DNA of 64,000 nt from a bacterium. GTDB taxonomy: Bacteria > Bacteroidota > Bacteroidia > B-17B0 > Aurantibacillaceae. The number at the start of each line of letters is the position of its first letter. The first letter of the stretch is position 1. Shown here in pieces: positions 58,501 to 64,000 of the stretch. Position numbers and translations under genes: made by a program. The stretch is taken from NCBI GenBank assembly GCA_029945625.1, contig JAQSCW010000018.1, positions 62,001-126,000 of the forward strand. The letters are read 5' to 3'. The notes under the pieces were generated by a model. That model saw nothing but the letters and a program-made list of their open reading frames with translations, made no database searches and had not been told where the DNA came from.

Positions 58501-59328
58501 GGTTCTAACAATGGGACAAATACTATTGGAGACAAGTACTGAATACGTACCGATGTTGGAAAGACTTGAAGTAATTATAGTGGGATTTTGTAAAGTACTG
58601 CTAAAACTACCGGGTCCGGTCCACGAATAACTTAAGGGGGTAGAATAGGTGGTTGCTAGTGAGAAGTTTAAAGCCTGACCAACGCATACGGGACTATTTA
58701 CAAGTGCCGTCCCGGTTGGCACGCCCGAACTAGGGGGTATTGGACCAACAAAAAGTGTATAGTCTTCTGTTTCACCGTATCCAAAAGTACCGCATGGGGT
58801 AATATTTGTGCCCGGTGTTGCAAAGGCACATCGCACTCTCATTCTGTATGTACCGGGAGCTTGAAGAGGAGGAATCACAAAAGTAAGTACAGTCCAGGTA
58901 GCCGCGCCTGGCACATTTGACGTTGCGGCAACCTGTTCGCCCGGCTGATTAAACGTATTGTCTTGATTCCAGTCCACAAAAATGGCAAAGCCCTGTGAAT
59001 AAATGATTCCGGATCGGATATTGCAGGTGATAGTTTGACCGGGACTTACGGCAAGGTAATGCTGACAATAATTGATGTAGTTATTTGGACCGGCATTACA
59101 TCCTGAGTTATTATTGGTAATATTTGTGTTTCCACCCGTTGTATTAAAAAAATCAATAAAATCATTTACACTATTTCCCGGGGTATTTGTGGGGCCACCC
59201 TGAAGACAATTTCCGCTGGTATAACCACCGTTACAATAAGGTGCGGGGCTACTGGATTGCCCAAATGAGGACCCGTATTGGAGAACCGTGAAACAAATGA
59301 GAAAACAAATATGTCCTATTTTATTCAA
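55504..59328 (-). CDS. Giant secreted repeat protein with CHU_C/type B T9SS C-terminus
   Basis: A 1274-residue extracellular protein. Signal peptide (cut near SSFGQS, residue 24), then a GEVED-type domain (about 90-195; FAIFVDWNQDNTF and GYGETEDYTLF), two Ig-like segments (about 205-375), four alternating pairs of about 80-residue cysteine-containing modules (about 376-1020), PKD-like domains (about 1030-1180) and the gliding-motility-associated CHU_C C-terminal domain (VFIPNSFSPNHDGLNDIF ... YDRWGHIVY ... GWDGTYQNKGD ... YKTGSITLVR), which routes cargo through the T9SS as a type B signal. Only a TTG start is available, and it precedes a proper signal peptide. Probable surface adhesin. It follows a small secreted protein gene by seven bases. 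Confidence 0.88.
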   Translation of the reverse strand: MNKIGHICFLICFTVLQYGSSFGQSSSPAPYCNGGYTSGNCLQGGPTNTPGNSVNDFIDFFNTTGGNTNITNNNSGCNAGPNNYINYCQHYLAVSPGQTITCNIRSGIIYSQGFAIFVDWNQDNTFNQPGEQVAATSNVPGAATWTVLTFVIPPLQAPGTYRMRVRCAFATPGTNITPCGTFGYGETEDYTLFVGPIPPSSGVPTGTALVNSPVCVGQALNFSLATTYSTPLSYSWTGPGSFSSTLQNPTIITSSLSNIGTYSVLVSNSICPIVRTVSVLVVSYPVFSITPASYTICQGGSLTAIASMITNPTQYSYLWTGPGTIWNPGAQSTLIQPPLQAANVQFGAVNYSVVVTPTVHSCPSSTFITVTINNPVTPQLMMPSPLCNITNGLQLSAVPGGGTWSANPAVTTSGFFSPNLAAIGTNTVSYAVSIGTCIANNTATLLVSQFHSANLGSVLGQICVQDAPIRLMNLPQDTLTGSWFGPNVSANLFTPAGLATGIYNLTYSTVSSNLSYSTISQPNPNTCPSSTILAVSVFNPPIPLITSIAPVCNNAATVALTANPIGGVWIGNAGISPSGIQTPALNLIGTNTLTYTAGQGTCVASSSQTFHVSRFNTAALTATVPHLCVSSSPVNLMSIVQNTNGSWSGLGVNSTNVFNPGGLPTNTYVLSYNTLSSPVATLCPDTRTVGAYVLNPPTASVSLAGPYCSNKPAVQMTVSPSTGSWVPTPYLNSNGIFTPSLSAIGNNVIQYIIGTSTCNAKQTIYVSVEAFVPATIVSQVGDLCNNSPAVNLGPLTANNMGTWSGPGLTGSSFNPAVTNAGVFHVFYKTASSPSGLCPDADTLAIRVFSLAVPIISQVGPFCNTTAPFELQVSPVGGLFGGTNNGAVSPSGLFQPALGITGNNLVSYSISSGPCIAYAQSMIAIEKFVSADFEKQVDPAYCKNHVAFDLNSLVKNPGGFWSGPGVTGSMFNPAKANIGDNNVIVYQTHSSPTALLCPDSSAVRIRVKDFPKVTASSNVTSGCSPLMVLLNSPSYDNGVGTWNIDDGSAPESGFYVSHVFTTPGTYQVVYNYTDGQAYGCSTQVVLPQLIEVWPSPKADFVVDPEEITISDPSATLTNLTKIIGDNTYQWTITGMKPRYEVHPKVSFPQIGTYKVTLTATNYKGCKNELSKYLEVKNDFNVFIPNSFSPNHDGLNDIFLPVFSPFGLDPKSYQLEIYDRWGHIVYGSTDCTKGWDGTYQNKGDTDLKEESYVYKLSFRDLESRVYYKTGSITLVR

Positions 59329-59335
59329 AACAAAC

Positions 59336-59725
59336 TTAAGGCTTATAAATCAATTTATTTAAAGGCAAAAGCACCAGTGCATCTCTAAACCCGGGTAATA
59401 TTACCAGCGCTTCTTCGCTCTCCTTTCGCGACGATTCAAAACGGGATATGTCTATAATGGATTCATCGAGCACAACTCCTTCAAGTAGATAGTTGCGCTT
59501 CACGTAAAAAGACTTGGAATAATACCAAAGTTCCTTCAGGTACTGATGTGAATTGTTTTTCTTAAAATCAGCAAGACCTTCCGCTCCCCCATGCCTTGCC
59601 CACATGTAGGGCGTGTATAATTTTTCATTTTCCTTATTGAGTTCCAATGAATTCACCTGCGAAAAACCGCAGAATGAGAATATTAAAAAAATAATTGCAG
59701 CGAATATATGGTGCTTTTTCTTCAT
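59336..59725 (-). CDS. Small secreted protein upstream of the giant CHU_C protein
   Basis: A 129-residue protein with a signal peptide (MKKKHHIFAAIIFLIFSFCGFSQ) and no recognised domain. The mature part is polar, with YMWARHGGAEGLADFKKNN and a final hydrophobic stretch ALVILPGFRDALVLLPLNKL. It is the first gene of a two-gene unit; the giant protein gene starts seven bases after its stop, so a chaperone or partner role for that protein is possible, but this is speculation from position only. A TATCTTTG box lies 24 bases upstream of the start. Confidence 0.65.
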   Translation of the reverse strand: MKKKHHIFAAIIFLIFSFCGFSQVNSLELNKENEKLYTPYMWARHGGAEGLADFKKNNSHQYLKELWYYSKSFYVKRNYLLEGVVLDESIIDISRFESSRKESEEALVILPGFRDALVLLPLNKLIYKP

Positions 59726-59748
59726 TTTTACCTTACCGGGTATCTTAA

Positions 59749-59756
59749 CAAAGATA
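59749..59756 (-). promoter_or_regulatory. Candidate -7 box TATCTTTG for the CHU_C operon
   Basis: On the minus strand TATCTTTG is a full TAnnTTTG match, 23 bases before the ATG at 59725. No -33 TTG at the usual spacing. Confidence 0.45.
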
Positions 59757-59847
59757 ACTTAAAATGAGCAGTTCGGGAACTATTTGAATCAGTCAGAAGG
59801 GTAGTTCACTCAAAGGGGGGCCCTCAAACGCAAAAAAAACAAAAAAA

Positions 59848-60369
59848 TCAGGCAATAGTTGGGGGTGGTTCCATCACCGAACCACATTTCTCGCAGGTCC
59901 TTAGATCCTTGCTCTCGTAAAAACGTTTGAATTCTCCCTGAAACTGAGTGGTAATGTCCGTTAAACCAAAATACACCTCATGTAATTTATGATTGCATGT
60001 TTCACAAAACCATAGCAATCCGTCCTTTTCATTGTTCTTTTTTGTGTGTTCTACTACCAAGCCAATGGTATTCGGGCCGCGTTTCGGATTATGCGGTACT
60101 TTGGCAGGTAACAAAAAAATATCACCCTCTTTGATGGGCACCGTCACTGCTCTTCCGTCTTCCTGAATTTGCACCTCAATATCGCCTTCCAATTGATAAA
60201 AGAACTCTTCCCCTTCATTGTAATGGTAGTCTTTTCGGGAGTTTGGTCCGCCCACAACCATTACTATAAAATCGGTGTCTTTGTAAACTACCTTGTTGTT
60301 TACCGGCGGCTTAAGCAAATGTCGATTTTCATCGATCCATTTTTTGAAATTAAAGGGACGTGTTACCAT
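59848..60369 (-). CDS. nbaC: 3-Hydroxyanthranilate 3,4-dioxygenase
   Basis: Cupin iron enzyme that opens 3-hydroxyanthranilate to the precursor of quinolinate, in the cytosol, for NAD synthesis. The 173 residues match the bacterial form: iron ligands His49, Glu55 and His93 at the spacing of characterised enzymes (6 and 38 residues), and a C-terminal rubredoxin-like site with Cys122, Cys125, Cys159 and Cys162, found in bacterial but not mammalian enzymes. The gene is not clustered with the kynureninase gene, which lies at the other end of the window; the ring-hydroxylating monooxygenase and quinolinate phosphoribosyltransferase are outside. Divergent from the next gene. Identification is firm. 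Confidence 0.95.
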   Translation of the reverse strand: MVTRPFNFKKWIDENRHLLKPPVNNKVVYKDTDFIVMVVGGPNSRKDYHYNEGEEFFYQLEGDIEVQIQEDGRAVTVPIKEGDIFLLPAKVPHNPKRGPNTIGLVVEHTKKNNEKDGLLWFCETCNHKLHEVYFGLTDITTQFQGEFKRFYESKDLRTCEKCGSVMEPPPTIA

Positions 60370-60459
60370 AGAATCAAATTTAGAACTAAAAATTTAGAAT
60401 TGAAAATTTAAACTTTACCGGGTAACATGGTCGGAGTAGATGTTTTTAAATTATAGGTT

Positions 60460-60467
60460 TATATTTG
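60460..60467 (+). promoter_or_regulatory. Candidate -7 box TATATTTG
   Basis: Full TAnnTTTG match, 16 bases before the ATG at 60484. The -33 region (TTTTT near 60442) is poor. Confidence 0.45.
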
Positions 60468-60483
60468 ATCAAAATATTAAGCC

Positions 60484-61089
60484 ATGAAAAAGACGAAAAC
60501 AGTGTTGGTGCTGGCCATAATCCTCATTGCAAGCCTGTGCTTTGGTCAAAAATGGACAACAGGAAAAGACCTTTCATACCTGAGGGGACAAAGAACCCTT
60601 CTTGTAAAATTTACATACGATGACATGAAAGCCGGGCCGAAGGAAGAATGGGAATATGTGAAAGAAAAAAAGGAAGAATATAACCAAAAAGAACCCGGAA
60701 AGGGCGATGAATGGGCAAAGATCTGGGAGGAAAACAAAGTGCGAGTTTACGAGCCCAAGTTTGAAGAATTATTTAAGCAGTTTTGCGGAGAACATCTTGC
60801 TGCCAATAGGCAGAAAATTGAGAGCAAATACACGCTAATAGTGCACGCGGTGCGCATGGAGCCGGGCTGGAATGTTGGCTTTTCAAAAAGAGCGGCTTCT
60901 TGTGATTTTGAAATCAAAATTGTGAAAACGGAAGACCCTTCAGAGGTTAAGTCAGCATGCATGATGTACAATGTGCCGGGTGCTCTGGGGGGCGGAAATG
61001 ACTATGATACAGCGTATCACATAAAAGAATGTTTTGCCGAAAGCGGTAAGATCCTGGGAAAGAAATTAGGAAAAGCCTGCAGTCGATAG
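60484..61089 (+). CDS. Secreted protein of unknown function
   Basis: A 201-residue protein with a signal peptide (MKKTKTVLVLAIILIASLCFGQ), so exported to periplasm or outside; no sorting domain is visible. The mature part is charged with many Glu, Lys and Trp residues (EEWEYVKEKKEEYNQ) and has several cysteines (FKQFCGEH, AASCDF, KSACMM, KECFAES, KACSR), possibly forming disulphides. The region YTLIVHAVRMEPGWNVG suggests a beta sheet. I do not recognise a named family. It is monocistronic and convergent to asd. Confidence 0.6.
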   Translation: MKKTKTVLVLAIILIASLCFGQKWTTGKDLSYLRGQRTLLVKFTYDDMKAGPKEEWEYVKEKKEEYNQKEPGKGDEWAKIWEENKVRVYEPKFEELFKQFCGEHLAANRQKIESKYTLIVHAVRMEPGWNVGFSKRAASCDFEIKIVKTEDPSEVKSACMMYNVPGALGGGNDYDTAYHIKECFAESGKILGKKLGKACSR

Positions 61090-61140
61090 GTTGGTATCGT
61101 GACCGGTTGCACTCTCTAAAGCATACTCCCCTCTTCTAAT

Positions 61141-62136
61141 TCAATTTATCAAATCATTCTTTACCAGATATTCCGCAATCTGCACGGCATTTGTAGCAGC
61201 GCCTTTTCGCAGATTATCCGAAACAATCCACATATTAAGTGTTCTGGTCTGTGTTTCGTCTCTTCTTATTCTCCCTACAAACACATCGTCTTTGTTATGC
61301 GCTGTCATTGGCATGGGATAGATCTGATTTTTGATATCGTCCTGGACGGTGATACCCGGTGAATTTTTGAGCAGTTCAAAAACATCTTTGAGCTCATACT
61401 CATTTTCAAATTCAATGTTTACACTTTCGCTGTGCCCGCCCATTACCGGGATACGCACCGTGGTTGCCGTAACTTTGATGGAATCGTCGCCCATAATTTT
61501 TTTGGTTTCGTTTACCATTTTCATTTCTTCTTTGGTATAGCCGTTATCCAAAAAAACATCAATTTGGGGGATGGCATTCATGTCGATCTTATATGCATAG
61601 GCCATTTCCTCGCTGCTTCCATTTTGTCGTTCGTTCATGAGTTGATTCACCGCCTTTACACCGGTGCCTGTAACGCTTTGGTACGTAGAAACCACCACAC
61701 GTTTAATTTTATATTTTTGATGCAGTGGCATCAAGGCCACCACCATTTGAATGGTTGAACAATTTGGATTGGCGATAATTTTATCGCTGCTTTTAAGCAC
61801 ATCCGCATTCACCTCCGGAACCACTAATTTCTTGGTAGGATCCATTCTCCAAGCAGATGAATTATCAATTACCGTAATACCGGCTTGTGCAAATTTTGGA
61901 GCCCATTCGGTGGAGGTGCTGCCACCCGCCGAAAATAATGCTATATCGGGTCTGGCAGCAATGGCTTGTTCCATGGAAGCCACTACATAGATCTTCCCTT
62001 TAAATTCTATTTTTTTACCTACCGATTTCTCTGAGGCCACGGGTATCAATTCGGTAACAGGGAAATTCCTTTCCGCCAAAATTTCCAACATTTTTGTGCC
62101 CACCAATCCCGTGGCGCCAACTACTGCAATTTTCAT
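61141..62136 (-). CDS. asd: Aspartate-semialdehyde dehydrogenase
   Basis: Reduces aspartyl phosphate to aspartate semialdehyde with NADPH, on the path to lysine, threonine, methionine and diaminopimelate. The 331 residues are typical: the N-terminal nucleotide loop GATGLVGTKM, the FSAGGSTS strand, the catalytic cysteine in NPNCSTIQ (Cys126), and the late GGHSESVNIEF with the conserved histidine. The C-terminal VGRIRRDETQTRTLNMWIVSDNLRKGAATNAVQIAE stretch is also typical. A TAATTTTG box lies upstream. It stands alone here, not in a lysine operon. Confidence 0.97.
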   Translation of the reverse strand: MKIAVVGATGLVGTKMLEILAERNFPVTELIPVASEKSVGKKIEFKGKIYVVASMEQAIAARPDIALFSAGGSTSTEWAPKFAQAGITVIDNSSAWRMDPTKKLVVPEVNADVLKSSDKIIANPNCSTIQMVVALMPLHQKYKIKRVVVSTYQSVTGTGVKAVNQLMNERQNGSSEEMAYAYKIDMNAIPQIDVFLDNGYTKEEMKMVNETKKIMGDDSIKVTATTVRIPVMGGHSESVNIEFENEYELKDVFELLKNSPGITVQDDIKNQIYPMPMTAHNKDDVFVGRIRRDETQTRTLNMWIVSDNLRKGAATNAVQIAEYLVKNDLIN

Positions 62137-62154
62137 GTGTAATTAATAAGGAGA

Positions 62155-62162
62155 CAAAATTA
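62155..62162 (-). promoter_or_regulatory. Candidate -7 box TAATTTTG for asd
   Basis: Minus-strand TAATTTTG matches TAnnTTTG and ends 18 bases before the asd start codon. No -33 TTG at the usual spacing. Confidence 0.45.
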
Positions 62163-62185
62163 GGGAAAAATTTGAGGTTTTTAAG

Positions 62186-62349
62186 ACACAGATTTCACAG
62201 ATTGCGCAGAGATAGGATGAGATGCAAAAAAATCACGGGCTACATAAGCAAACGAGTAGACTGTAAAAATGGAAAGTCAAATCAGCGCCTTTCCTAAATT
62301 CCAGCATCATCATCCTACCGCCATCTGTGTAATCAGCGTAATCTGCGTC
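62186..62349. repeat. Long imperfect palindrome built of ACAGATT/GCAGATT units
   Basis: The left arm (about 62186-62224) reads ACACAGATTTCACAGATTG and goes on to GCGCAGA and GGATGAGATG; the reverse complement of the right arm (about 62305-62349) reads ACGCAGATTACGCTGATTA, then CACAGAT and GGATGATGATG. Both arms consist of near-repeats of about nine bases (C-A/G-CAGATT with one variable base) and end in a shared GGATGA block; the loop is about 80 bases. Further units (AATCAGCGTTCTCAGCG) follow near 62380. It fills the space between asd and the CvfB-like gene and carries no gene. Confidence 0.6.
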
Positions 62350-62402
62350 TCCTTCTGTTGCATAGCGCCCCTGAATCCTAATCAGCGTTCTCAGCGTTCT
62401 AT

Positions 62403-63281
62403 TTACTCCGGATCTTTGGGAGCTTCTTCCGCGGCCTCCGGTTCCACTTTCGGTGCTGCATACACGCCATCAGGTTTAATGATCACCCTGCGCTGACGGT
62501 ACAAAATCCCAATCGATTTCTTAAACGTGGCTTTACTCATACTGAAAATTTCTGCTATTTCTTCGGGCGAACTTTTATCATGCAAATTCAAATAACCGTT
62601 ATGGGTTTCAATATATTCCATTACGGTTTCAGTTGCCGATAAAACGTTTTTAAATCCGCTTTTTTGCAGACTTATGTCCACCAATTTATCTTCACGAATC
62701 GTTTTTACATAGGCGATTAATTCGTCGCCAATAAATACGTCTTGATAAATATCGTTGTGATAAATGAGCCCTTTGTATTGGCCATTGATGATGCAGCTGT
62801 AACCCAGAGGAGACTCTTCATAAAGCATCACCTCTACTTCTTGGCCTCCCTCAAGTTTGAGGTCATCGTTTGGAATGAACTGGTCAATTCTTCCCGATCC
62901 CACAATTCGTTTGGAAACTTCGTCGAGGTGAACATGCACAACGTAGTATTTATCGGGTTCCATTTTGTATTTCTGCTCCGCAAAAGGAACAAAAAGATCT
63001 TTCTCCAAGCCCCAATCCATAAAGGCGCCAAATTCGGTTACCGCACTTACGCGCAGACAAGCAAAACCATTTAATTGCACAGCAGGCTTTCGTGTGGTGG
63101 CAATCAATCGGTTCTCAGAATCGTTGTAGATAAAGACCTCTAGTTTTTCATTTACCTTAATTTCGCCTTTTATGTACGAGGCAGGTAACAGCACTTCGTT
63201 ATTGTCACTATCTCCCAAATGTAAACCAACAGCGGTTTCCCGCAAGACCTTCAATTTATTTATTTTTCCAATTTCAATCAT
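62403..63281 (-). CDS. CvfB-like S1 RNA-binding protein
   Basis: A 292-residue protein with tandem S1/OB-fold domains and a C-terminal winged helix, the plan of the CvfB family. Seen: the opening strand LKVLRETAVGLHLGD, a central S1 domain starting ASGFACLRVS-like LNGFACLRVSAVTEFGAFMDWGLEKDLFVPFAEQ, a third OB region (YKGLIYHNDIYQDVFIGDELIAYV), then the helix-turn-helix-like SPEEIAEIFSMSKATFKKSIGILYRQRRV. Role: likely RNA binding and post-transcriptional control, as for S. aureus CvfB. The frame extends 30 codons further upstream, but the ATG at 63281 (MIEIGKINKL) is the family start. A short acidic Ala-Glu-Pro tail is present. Confidence 0.85.
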   Translation of the reverse strand: MIEIGKINKLKVLRETAVGLHLGDSDNNEVLLPASYIKGEIKVNEKLEVFIYNDSENRLIATTRKPAVQLNGFACLRVSAVTEFGAFMDWGLEKDLFVPFAEQKYKMEPDKYYVVHVHLDEVSKRIVGSGRIDQFIPNDDLKLEGGQEVEVMLYEESPLGYSCIINGQYKGLIYHNDIYQDVFIGDELIAYVKTIREDKLVDISLQKSGFKNVLSATETVMEYIETHNGYLNLHDKSSPEEIAEIFSMSKATFKKSIGILYRQRRVIIKPDGVYAAPKVEPEAAEEAPKDPE

Positions 63282-63333
63282 GTGGCAGCAAAGGTAAGGG
63301 TAATAATCAGGAGAATCGGATTCCTTAATGAAT

Positions 63334-63367
63334 TTTGGGAAGCATTTAAATTTTACGAGTACATTTG
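63334..63367 (+). promoter_or_regulatory. Candidate promoter for the EamA transporter
   Basis: TTTG at 63334-63337 and TACATTTG at 63360-63367 with a 22-base spacer, slightly longer than the ideal 19-21; the -7 box ends 10 bases before the ATG, so the leader would be very short. A minus-strand TACCTTTG box (63289-63296) lies seven bases from the CvfB-like start and could serve that gene the same way. Confidence 0.4.
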
Positions 63368-63377
63368 CCACCCTCTT

Positions 63378-64000
63378 ATGACGTCAAAAATGCTATCCTG
63401 GATCATTCTCATTGTGCTGTCACTTGTATGGGGAAGCTCGTTCATACTCATGAAACGTGGCCTCGACGCTTATAGCAGCGATGAGGTGGCCGCCCTCCGA
63501 ATTTCCATTGCATTCTTGTTCCTGAGCCCGCTCTACCTCCGTCATTACAAGATAGATCTGAAAAAATACTTCAAAGGATTGTTTTTGATGGGTGTCTTCG
63601 GGAACCTCATTCCGGCTTTTTTATTCACCAGAGCCGAAACTGAGATTAGTAGCAGTTTAGCGGGCATGTTAAACGCTTTGACTCCTATTTTTGCGGTATT
63701 GGTGGCACTGGTATGGTTAAAGATCAAACCATCAGGGACAAAAATAAGCGGGGTAATTGTGGGCTTTTTGGCGGCGGTGAGTTTGATGCTGTTCGACAGA
63801 AGCACCAATACTTTTCAGAATTTTAAATACGGGAATCTCATCCTGATCGCCACTATTTGTTATGCAATAAGCATGAATAGTATCAAGAAGTACCTCGGGG
63901 GACTCAATTCGGTAGCAGCCACCCTTTGGGCCTTTACCATTACGGGTCCTATGGCAATCATTTATCTGCTTGGGGCCACCGATTTTGTGCAACATTTTCA
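63378..64000 (+). CDS. EamA/DMT-family transporter, 3'-truncated by the window edge
   Basis: The first 207 residues of a polytopic inner-membrane exporter of the drug/metabolite transporter superfamily. The frame starts at the ATG at 63378 and stays open to the window end. Seen: first membrane segment ILIVLSLVWGSSFILMKRGLD, with the WGSSF motif of EamA proteins, then VAALRISIAFLFLSPLYL, a third to fourth segment with FTRAETEISSSLAGMLNALTPIFAVLVALV, the conserved motif between helices 3 and 4 of the first EamA repeat, and the start of the second repeat (YGNLILIATICYAISMNSIKKYL). The full family length is about 300 residues, so about 90 are missing. Substrate unknown. Confidence 0.9.
   Translation, partial: MTSKMLSWIILIVLSLVWGSSFILMKRGLDAYSSDEVAALRISIAFLFLSPLYLRHYKIDLKKYFKGLFLMGVFGNLIPAFLFTRAETEISSSLAGMLNALTPIFAVLVALVWLKIKPSGTKISGVIVGFLAAVSLMLFDRSTNTFQNFKYGNLILIATICYAISMNSIKKYLGGLNSVAATLWAFTITGPMAIIYLLGATDFVQHF

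Noticed and set aside
62186-62400. CRISPR array
   Set aside because: Units are too short, imperfect and in opposite orientations, with no spacers of constant length and no cas genes.

Overview
The window is a 64 kb piece of chromosome from a member of the Bacteroidota, most likely an aerobic, free-living member of the Flavobacteriia/Sphingobacteriia/Chitinophagia side of the phylum; I cannot name the genus. The evidence is four secreted proteins with type IX secretion (T9SS) type A C-terminal sorting domains, one giant protein with a gliding-motility-type (CHU_C, type B) C-terminus, TAnnTTTG-like promoter boxes in place of sigma70 -10 boxes, weak ribosome binding sites, and Bacteroidota-style versions of GyrB, MreBCD/PBP2/RodA and arginine decarboxylase. 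No tRNA, rRNA, insertion sequence, prophage or CRISPR array was seen.

Layout. 1-7 kb: 3' part of kynureninase, a DUF3108 protein, a membrane-linked acyltransferase, gyrB, and a MurG-like glycosyltransferase between two gene-poor stretches. 7-16 kb: a T9SS Asp-box/PKD protein, fmt, an HU gene with an unusual upstream structure, and two tandem paralogous T9SS proteins, several closed by clear intrinsic terminators. 16-26 kb: housekeeping genes (aminotransferase, LacI-type regulator, SprT-like metalloprotein, nadE, a lipoprotein, YbaB/EbfC, gamma carbonic anhydrase, enoyl-CoA hydratase, a secreted serine hydrolase, and a divergent arginase-family/arginine decarboxylase pair for polyamine synthesis). 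26-35 kb: the cell-elongation operon mreB-mreC-mreD-PBP2-rodA, an alpha/beta hydrolase on the other strand, and a class A penicillin-binding protein.

35-55 kb is the most unusual part. It is a dense run of large polytopic membrane proteins: GT-C/ArnT-like glycosyltransferases, DUF2079 proteins, an MBOAT O-acyltransferase with an SGNH-like partner, a DPM1-like GT2, two tandem 740-aa membrane proteins on the minus strand and one more GT-C-like protein. Several are paralogous pairs. The two subunit genes of a 3-oxoacid CoA-transferase (scoA, scoB), normally adjacent, lie inside this run and are separated by six of the glycan genes. My reading is a surface-glycan assembly and acylation locus: the GT2 would make a polyprenyl-phosphate sugar, GT-C enzymes would use it outside the membrane, and MBOAT/SGNH would acylate the product. 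That pathway is inferred, not shown.

55-64 kb: the 1274-aa CHU_C protein with a small secreted partner, 3-hydroxyanthranilate 3,4-dioxygenase, a secreted protein of unknown role, asd, a spacer with a long imperfect palindrome, a CvfB-like S1 protein and the 5' part of an EamA transporter. Kynureninase and 3-hydroxyanthranilate dioxygenase at the two ends, with nadE between, point to de novo NAD synthesis from tryptophan, although these genes are not clustered.
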